Positions 22,768-27,012 of a stretch of 27,012 bases of DNA are shown here, in pieces. Numbering within the stretch: position 1 is the first letter of the stretch; each line of letters starts with the position of its first letter. Source of the stretch: Actinomycetes bacterium (lineage in GTDB: Bacteria > Actinomycetota > Actinomycetes > Propionibacteriales > Propionibacteriaceae); NCBI GenBank assembly GCA_023442485.1, contig JAEZZG010000028.1, forward strand, positions 1 to 27,012, in the 5' to 3' direction. Made by a program: the position numbers and the translations under genes. The notes below the pieces were generated by a model. The model was not told the DNA's origin. It worked only from the letters and a program-made list of their open reading frames with translations, and did not search any database.

Positions 22768-23805
22768 TTAAGCGTAGCGGGCTGCTCCGACGAGAGGCAT
22801 CGAGTAGAGGCCGGCGACTCGAATACCGCGGCGCGGGTTGGCTGCGTGGACGATCTTGCCGTTGCCGATGTAGATACCGACGTGACCGATCCCGGAGTAG
22901 TAGAAGACCAAGTCACCCGGTTGAAGCTGGCTGACCGAAATCTTGGTGCCGGCGCGATACTGGGCACCTGCGGTACGAGGAATCGAGATGCCTGCCTGGC
23001 GGTAAGCCATCATGGCCAAACCGGAACAGTCATAGGAGCTGGGGCCGGTGCCACCCATGCGGTAATTCTTGCCGACCTGGGCCATGCCGTAAGCAACGAT
23101 GGTGCTGGCGCGGCTGCCGTCGGGAGCGGGGACGAAGGGCGCTTCTTCGCGAGACGCTGCGGCGCGATTGGCGTTCGCCTGGTTTTCAGCTTCCTGACGA
23201 CGGAACAACTCCTGCTGTTGTTCTTGGGTGAGACGAGCGAGGATCGCCTTGGCCTTGGCTTCCTTCTCATCGTATTCCTTCATCAGCTTTTGCTGAGTCT
23301 CTTGCTCAAGCTTGATCGAGGCGATGGCCTGCTCTGATTGGGCCTCGAGAGAGAGCAGACGGCCCTGTTCTTCCTGGAAATTCTGCAACTGGGCATTCGT
23401 CCGAGAAGAGATGGACTGGCGCGTGGCCAAAGCCTGGATGAAGTCGGAGTCATCGCTGCTGAAGAGGAAGGAGGACGCTCCTGCAAAACCGGAATTCTGG
23501 TAGTTCGCCCGAGCAACCTGAGCCACCGTCTGGCGATGCTGGTCAACTACTGCGCGCTGCTTGACGAGATCAACAGATACCTGGTCGTAGGTTTGTTGGG
23601 CGGCGGTGAGACGCTGAGTCGATTCCGCATAGGATGCGTCAATCTCTGCGGCTTTGGCCTGAACCTTGTCGAGTTCTGCCTTCGCTTCTGCCACGGTGTC
23701 GGGATCAGCCGAAGCAACCGTCGGCATGCCGATAACCGAGAAGGAAGTGAGGAAGACAGCGATGCCCGCTAGTGCCGAAAACAATCGTCTGCGACGAGTT
23801 CGCAC
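22768..23805 (-). CDS. Secreted NlpC/P60 peptidoglycan endopeptidase (RipC-like)
   Basis: A 345-residue exported cell-wall hydrolase. A Sec signal peptide covers residues 1-33 (MRTRRRRLFSALAGIAVF, cleavage after ASA). Residues 36-210 form a long coiled coil rich in Gln, Glu and Ala, as in RipA/RipC/CwlO-type hydrolases that FtsEX or similar partners control. A short linker leads to the NlpC/P60 domain (about 232-345) with Cys260 in SSYDCSGLAMMAY, His308 in GIGHVGIYIG and His320 in IVHAANPRRG, so the catalytic triad is present. It should cut D-Glu-diamino-acid bonds in stem peptides during growth or division. GTG 23805 is behind GGAGGT. The Rv2190c (ripC) neighbourhood matches. A long 5' region contains a palindrome. 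Confidence 0.94.
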   Translation of the reverse strand: MRTRRRRLFSALAGIAVFLTSFSVIGMPTVASADPDTVAEAKAELDKVQAKAAEIDASYAESTQRLTAAQQTYDQVSVDLVKQRAVVDQHRQTVAQVARANYQNSGFAGASSFLFSSDDSDFIQALATRQSISSRTNAQLQNFQEEQGRLLSLEAQSEQAIASIKLEQETQQKLMKEYDEKEAKAKAILARLTQEQQQELFRRQEAENQANANRAAASREEAPFVPAPDGSRASTIVAYGMAQVGKNYRMGGTGPSSYDCSGLAMMAYRQAGISIPRTAGAQYRAGTKISVSQLQPGDLVFYYSGIGHVGIYIGNGKIVHAANPRRGIRVAGLYSMPLVGAARYA

Positions 23806-24195
23806 GATACCTCCAAGTCAGGGTGACCTACTGCTACGCCTATCATTCGTCACACGGAGGAGCGATTCGACTAGATTTGCCAGCCGGGATGCCCTCAGCC
23901 CGCTCTAAGATGACACCTGTCATCAGCGAGGAAGATAGCGGTCACCGCGTGAATCTGAGAAAAACTCTAGATCACCTTAAGATTTCTTACAAATATCAGT
24001 GACCAGTTTGCTCAATCTTGATGCATCGCCCCTGATCAATGCCCATTGGTGCATTAGGTCTCGGGCCTGGGTGTTTCTTGATCGTCTGTTCCGAGGCGTT
24101 GGATCGCGCCATCGCGGTCTTGGGTTACTCTACCTACTCCCGGCCGCACCGCTTGCTCTGTGTTTGGCATAGGCAGCGGTTAGATTAGAGGGGCT
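23806..24195. other. Divergent intergenic region between the NlpC/P60 and exonuclease genes
   Basis: The 390-base gap carries the hydrolase ribosome site and palindrome on its left. An AT-rich patch at about 23955-24000 (runs such as AGAAAAACT and TTACAAATAT) could hold the hydrolase promoter. On the right there is an imperfect inverted repeat AATGCCCATTGGTGCATT (24038-24055), a GATGCATC palindrome at 24020-24027, and TAGATT (24181-24186), a -10-like element just before ATG 24196. No c-di-AMP (ydaO) riboswitch consensus and no gene could be recognised. Confidence 0.55.
23909..23924. promoter_or_regulatory. Operator-like palindrome upstream of the NlpC/P60 gene
   Basis: GATGACA-CC-TGTCATC has perfect 7-bp arms with a 2-base centre, typical of a dimeric repressor site. 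It is 104-119 bases upstream of the hydrolase start. No regulator is encoded next to it, so the binder is unknown. It could also be a short RNA hairpin. Confidence 0.45.
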
Positions 24196-25920
24196 ATGTG
24201 CGCAGACCGCTTCCTCCAGATGTCCATCGACGACCTCGGCACTTACCTATCCGAGGCGAGGTTCTGCGTTGTTGACTTGGAGACTACGGGCGGACGCGAA
24301 GCCACCGACATTACCGAAATCGCGGCAATGACGATCTGCGGTGGCGAAGTCATCTCCGATTTCTCCACCCTGGTGCGTCCCCGGGCGAGAATCCCCGCCC
24401 ACATCCAGCTCCTGACCGGAATCACCAACGAGATGGTCGCCGACGCCCCTCCCATCGAAGCTGTGCTGCCGTCTTTCCTGGAGTTTTCGCGAGGCACCAT
24501 CTTGATCGCCCACAACGCCAACTTCGACGTCGGCTTCCTCAAGCGGGCCTGCGCCCAATTTGACTATCCGTGGCCGCACTACCCGGTCTTGGACACCTTG
24601 TCCCTGGCTCGCAGAATTATCCCTAAGGCAGAAATCGGCAACTACAAACTGGCGACCTTGTCCCAGTTCTTTGCGGTCAAACACTCCCCAACCCACCGCG
24701 CACTCGATGATGTGGCCGCGACGGTAGAGGTCTTCCACGGCCTATGCGAGCGGGTCGGAAACTGCGGAGTCCAGACGGTTGAAGACTTGCTCGCCTACTC
24801 CCACCGGGTCTCGAAGGAGCAGCGGTCGAAGAAGGCCTGGTCCGATACTGCCCCTCAGCTTCCGGGGGTGTATTGGTTCTACTTTGATCACCCAGGCTCT
24901 TCAACCCGTCCTGGACGCCGAGAGATTCTCTACGTCGGGAAATCGGTGAATCTGCGCTCACGGACGCGATCGTATTTCACGTCGAGTGAGACGCGTTCCC
25001 ACATCACCGAGATGGTTCGGCTGGCGTCGGGGATGGACTACGTCGTGTGTGAGACAGGGTTGGAGTCGGAAGTGCGTGAGTTGCGCCTGATCGAGTCACA
25101 CCTGCCTCGCTACAACCGCAGATCGAAGCGTCAACGAACGATCTGCTGGGTCAAACTCACCGATGAGGCTTTCCCGAGGTTATCGATCGTGAGAAAGCGA
25201 GGGTCAGACGGCTACTACCTCGGGCCGTTCTCGACGCGCGCGACGGCCACGGAGGTTCAACGGGCGATCTGGGATGCCTTCCCGATTCGACAGTGCACCC
25301 ACACCATCCCCGGCCCGATGGCATCGTCATGTCCAGTCGGAGAACTCGGCAGGTGCCTGAAACCATGCGAGCACCCAGATTGTGCCGAGGACTACGCCGA
25401 GGTGGCGAACCTGCTTCGGGCCCTCTTCGAGGGGGATGTGACGGCAGGGATCAATGCCCTCGGTGCCAGAATCGGCAAGTTAGCTAGTCAGGAGCGGTTT
25501 GAGGAGGCTCAGACGGTGTCGCGACGGTTAGAGACCCTCTTGGAGGCCAGCCACCGCACCCACCGCCTGCGCGGATTGGTATCTTGTCCGGAGATCATCG
25601 CGACGAAGGCTACGGACGCCGGGTGGGACATCCACGTCATCCGCTATGGACGCTTGGCCCACGCCGTCCGCGTCGGTCACGACGATAACCCACCTCAGGT
25701 TGCAAGACGGTTGCGTGATCTCGCTGAGGTGGTGCCCGCCCCGCCGATGGGATTGCCTGCGGGGTCGGTGGAGGAGGCTGAACGGATTGCGGCGTGGATG
25801 GAGTCGGGGGTGCGCCTCTTGGACCTTGACGGGGTCTGGTCAGAACCACGCCTGGCGCAAGTCTCACACCCTGATCTTGTCGCGATGGTGCATCAGCATT
25901 GGGACGACGTCGAGGGCTGA
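24196..25920 (+). CDS. DEDDh exonuclease fused to a UvrC/Cho-like GIY-YIG nuclease
   Basis: A 574-residue two-domain repair nuclease. Residues 20-185 are a DnaQ-like 3'-5' exonuclease with the DEDDh set: D27 and E29 in VVDLETTGG, D111 in AHNANFD, H167 and D171/D172 in HRALDD. Residues 222-300 are a GIY-YIG endonuclease (GVYWFY, LYVGKS at 245-250, catalytic-type Arg in NLRSRTRSYF, Glu in GLESEVRELRLIESHLPRYN). A Cys-containing SCPVGELGRCLKPC recalls Cho/UvrC, and a UVR-like helix pair (RFEEAQTVSRRLETLLEA, from about 435) could bind UvrB. This architecture is known in actinobacteria (Rv2191-type) and may act in nucleotide excision repair. Start ATG 24196 has GAGGGG just upstream. Confidence 0.93.
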   Translation: MCADRFLQMSIDDLGTYLSEARFCVVDLETTGGREATDITEIAAMTICGGEVISDFSTLVRPRARIPAHIQLLTGITNEMVADAPPIEAVLPSFLEFSRGTILIAHNANFDVGFLKRACAQFDYPWPHYPVLDTLSLARRIIPKAEIGNYKLATLSQFFAVKHSPTHRALDDVAATVEVFHGLCERVGNCGVQTVEDLLAYSHRVSKEQRSKKAWSDTAPQLPGVYWFYFDHPGSSTRPGRREILYVGKSVNLRSRTRSYFTSSETRSHITEMVRLASGMDYVVCETGLESEVRELRLIESHLPRYNRRSKRQRTICWVKLTDEAFPRLSIVRKRGSDGYYLGPFSTRATATEVQRAIWDAFPIRQCTHTIPGPMASSCPVGELGRCLKPCEHPDCAEDYAEVANLLRALFEGDVTAGINALGARIGKLASQERFEEAQTVSRRLETLLEASHRTHRLRGLVSCPEIIATKATDAGWDIHVIRYGRLAHAVRVGHDDNPPQVARRLRDLAEVVPAPPMGLPAGSVEEAERIAAWMESGVRLLDLDGVWSEPRLAQVSHPDLVAMVHQHWDDVEG

Positions 25921-25960
25921 CCCTTTGGCAGGTTGGCCGGTCATACTCCGTATTTTCGAC

Positions 25961-26038
25961 CCACCACCACCTTGGGCACCGCCACCACCTCGGGCACCTG
26001 CTCTACCCCCGGGCACCCGCACCATCTCCGGGAGATGG
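25961..26038. repeat. Low-complexity CACC/GGGCACC repeat with a terminal hairpin
   Basis: Three degenerate units end in GGGCACC, spaced about 18-23 bases apart, just after the exonuclease stop. The tract ends in the perfect hairpin CCATCTC-CGG-GAGATGG (26022-26038). In the + frame it would code for a Pro-rich string, but there is no start or ribosome site. It may serve as an unconventional terminator of the exonuclease gene. Confidence 0.45.
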
Positions 26039-26128
26039 CTACCGCTTCTGGCAATGGCGCTACCTCGGTAACTTAGCGTCAAGCCAGCACATCCAACCCA
26101 GCGTCTCCCCCCCCTCTCTAAAATCCAA

Positions 26129-26154
26129 CGTAGGACCCCGGAAGGGGCCCTACG
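26129..26154 (-). terminator. Intrinsic terminator of the cyclophilin gene
   Basis: CGTAGG (26129-26134) pairs with CCTACG (26149-26154) and CCCC with GGGG across one mismatch. On + the loop reads GGAA, on - TTCC. On the minus strand it is followed by TTGGATTTTAG, a modest T run, and it begins 24 bases after the cyclophilin stop. Confidence 0.7.
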
Positions 26155-26177
26155 CCGTAAGAGATTGGGTTTGCCGA

Positions 26178-26699
26178 TTAGGCGATCTCGACCGATTCGA
26201 TGAGGACGGGTTCGAGCGGGTGATCGCGACCGTCAGTAGCGACGTTGGCGATCTCGTCTACGACGCGCCTGGACTCGTCGTCGGCGACCTCACCGAAGAT
26301 GGTGTGGCGGTGGTTCAGCCACTCGGTCGCGGCAACGGTGATGAAGAACTGGGAACCGTTGGTGTTCGGGCCGGAGTTAGCCATCGCCAACAGGTAGGGC
26401 TTGTTGAAGACGAGTTCGGGGTGGAATTCGTCGACGAAACGATAGCCGGGGCCGCCGGTGCCGGTGCCGAGGGGGCAACCGCCTTGGATCATGAAGCCAG
26501 CAATGATGCGGTGGAAGTCGAGACCGTCGTAGAAGTTACCGGTGGTCTTTTCGCCAGACTCGGGATCGATGTACTCCTTGGTGCCGTTGGCTAGCCCAGC
26601 GAAGTTTGCCACCGTCTTGGGTGCGTGATCCGGGAAGAGGTTGATCACGATATCACCGTAGTTGGTGTGCAGCGTGGCTTTGGTAGCTTTCTCGCTCAC
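26178..26699 (-). CDS. ppiA: Cyclophilin-type peptidyl-prolyl cis-trans isomerase
   Basis: A 173-residue cytoplasmic cyclophilin that speeds prolyl bond isomerisation in protein folding. The active-site set is present: FHRIIAGFMIQGG (H63 and catalytic R64, Q72), AMANSGPNTNGSQFFIT (including F119) and EWLNHRHTIFGEV with W127 (the cyclosporin-contact Trp) and H132. There is no signal peptide. GTG 26699 is behind AAAGGA. A TAAGAT -10-like element lies at 26757-26762 on the minus strand. The gene appears monocistronic, ending in its own terminator. It resembles actinobacterial PpiA. Confidence 0.95.
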   Translation of the reverse strand: MSEKATKATLHTNYGDIVINLFPDHAPKTVANFAGLANGTKEYIDPESGEKTTGNFYDGLDFHRIIAGFMIQGGCPLGTGTGGPGYRFVDEFHPELVFNKPYLLAMANSGPNTNGSQFFITVAATEWLNHRHTIFGEVADDESRRVVDEIANVATDGRDHPLEPVLIESVEIA

Positions 26700-26920
26700 T
26701 GAATAGTCCTTTCGGTTGCTCTATCGACCCATCTGACTGTGGGCCCAACGTCATCGATCTTACCTAACCACCGCAATCAGACATAGACCAGGTTTTCGCG
26801 TTCCCGCAGCCCTAATCCAGGCAACGAATTGCCTCACCAGGTAAATTGGGGATGTCCAGAAGCTCGCAGCTTGTGCCAGTGCCGGCATGAGTGAGCCGCA
26901 GCACTACTTAAGGAGTCCCG

Positions 26921-27012
26921 GTGAAGAAGAATCCCGAGGGGAAGAAGCGCCATCCGTTCCGCAAGTTTCTCCTACTATCCGCCCTTGGTTATGGTGGCGT
27001 GAAGTTAGTGAA
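26921..27012 (+). CDS. N-terminal fragment of an unknown protein (runs off the window)
   Basis: GTG 26921 stands five bases after AAGGAG and opens a frame of 30 complete codons to the window edge. The peptide starts with a Lys/Arg-rich stretch (MKKNPEGKKRHPFRKF) followed by a hydrophobic LLLSALGYGGVKLV, which looks like the beginning of a membrane helix or signal anchor. Too little is visible to name a family. The 221-base gap before it (26700-26920) also holds the cyclophilin promoter region on the other strand. Confidence 0.6.
   Translation, partial: MKKNPEGKKRHPFRKFLLLSALGYGGVKLV

Noticed and set aside
23806..24003. c-di-AMP (ydaO) riboswitch in front of the NlpC/P60 gene
   Set aside because: Such leaders are common before actinobacterial wall hydrolases, but I could not find the conserved GGGGGA-type and GGUGAAUC-type segments here.

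Overview
The window looks like a chromosomal core region of an actinobacterium (Actinomycetota). The evidence is moderately GC-rich DNA, many GTG and TTG starts, a type II (AroG-type) DAHP synthase, a DUF3040 protein, a PASTA Ser/Thr kinase of the PknL kind, a GAAC-N4-GTTC LexA box and several apparently leaderless genes. The set and neighbourhood of genes (division cluster, idsA/metF, pknL, aroG, PlsC-like acyltransferases, NlpC/P60, DEDD-GIY-YIG protein) recall the Mycobacterium tuberculosis Rv2165c-Rv2191 neighbourhood. A Propionibacteriaceae-like source is a guess that needs a database search. I see no insertion sequence, prophage, CRISPR array or tRNA.

Layout. (1) 1-2.7 kb, minus strand: the start of the dcw division and cell-wall cluster, mraZ > rsmH > ftsL > ftsI. 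A four-repeat MraZ operator lies upstream of mraZ, and a foldable leader RNA (mraW-motif-like) lies between mraZ and rsmH. (2) 2.9-3.7 kb: a DUF3040 membrane protein behind an intergenic segment full of inverted and direct repeats. (3) 3.7-8.9 kb, minus strand: a three-gene DUF6504 > dnaE2 > dinB cassette with overlapping stop/start codons and a LexA box at its promoter. This is a DNA-damage (SOS) translesion-synthesis operon with no imuA'/imuB in the window. (4) 8.9-14.3 kb: HelD-like RNA polymerase recycling helicase (+), metF (-), a polyprenyl diphosphate synthase (+) and a divergent ThiE/TenI-like protein (-). (5) 14.3-18 kb, plus strand: PknL-like kinase with four PASTA repeats, then an unrecognised membrane-anchored protein. 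A strong hairpin separates it from (6) aroG and two overlapping PlsC-like acyltransferases (-), a small two-helix membrane protein (+) and a ROK glucokinase (-). (7) 22.7-27 kb: secreted NlpC/P60 peptidoglycan hydrolase (-), DnaQ-like exonuclease fused to a UvrC/Cho-like GIY-YIG nuclease (+), cyclophilin (-), and the first 30 codons of an unknown gene (+).

Together the genes serve division and wall synthesis (MraZ, RsmH, FtsL, FtsI, PknL, NlpC/P60), genome repair and mutagenesis (DnaE2, DinB, DUF6504, DEDD-GIY-YIG), transcription recovery (HelD) and central metabolism (MetF, AroG, Glk, prenyl and phospholipid synthesis). The strongest candidates for new biology are the SOS-linked DUF6504-DnaE2-DinB cassette without ImuA'/ImuB, the repeat-rich leader in front of DUF3040, the ThiE homologue that has lost several conserved residues, and the coupled acyltransferase pair with complementary motif losses.
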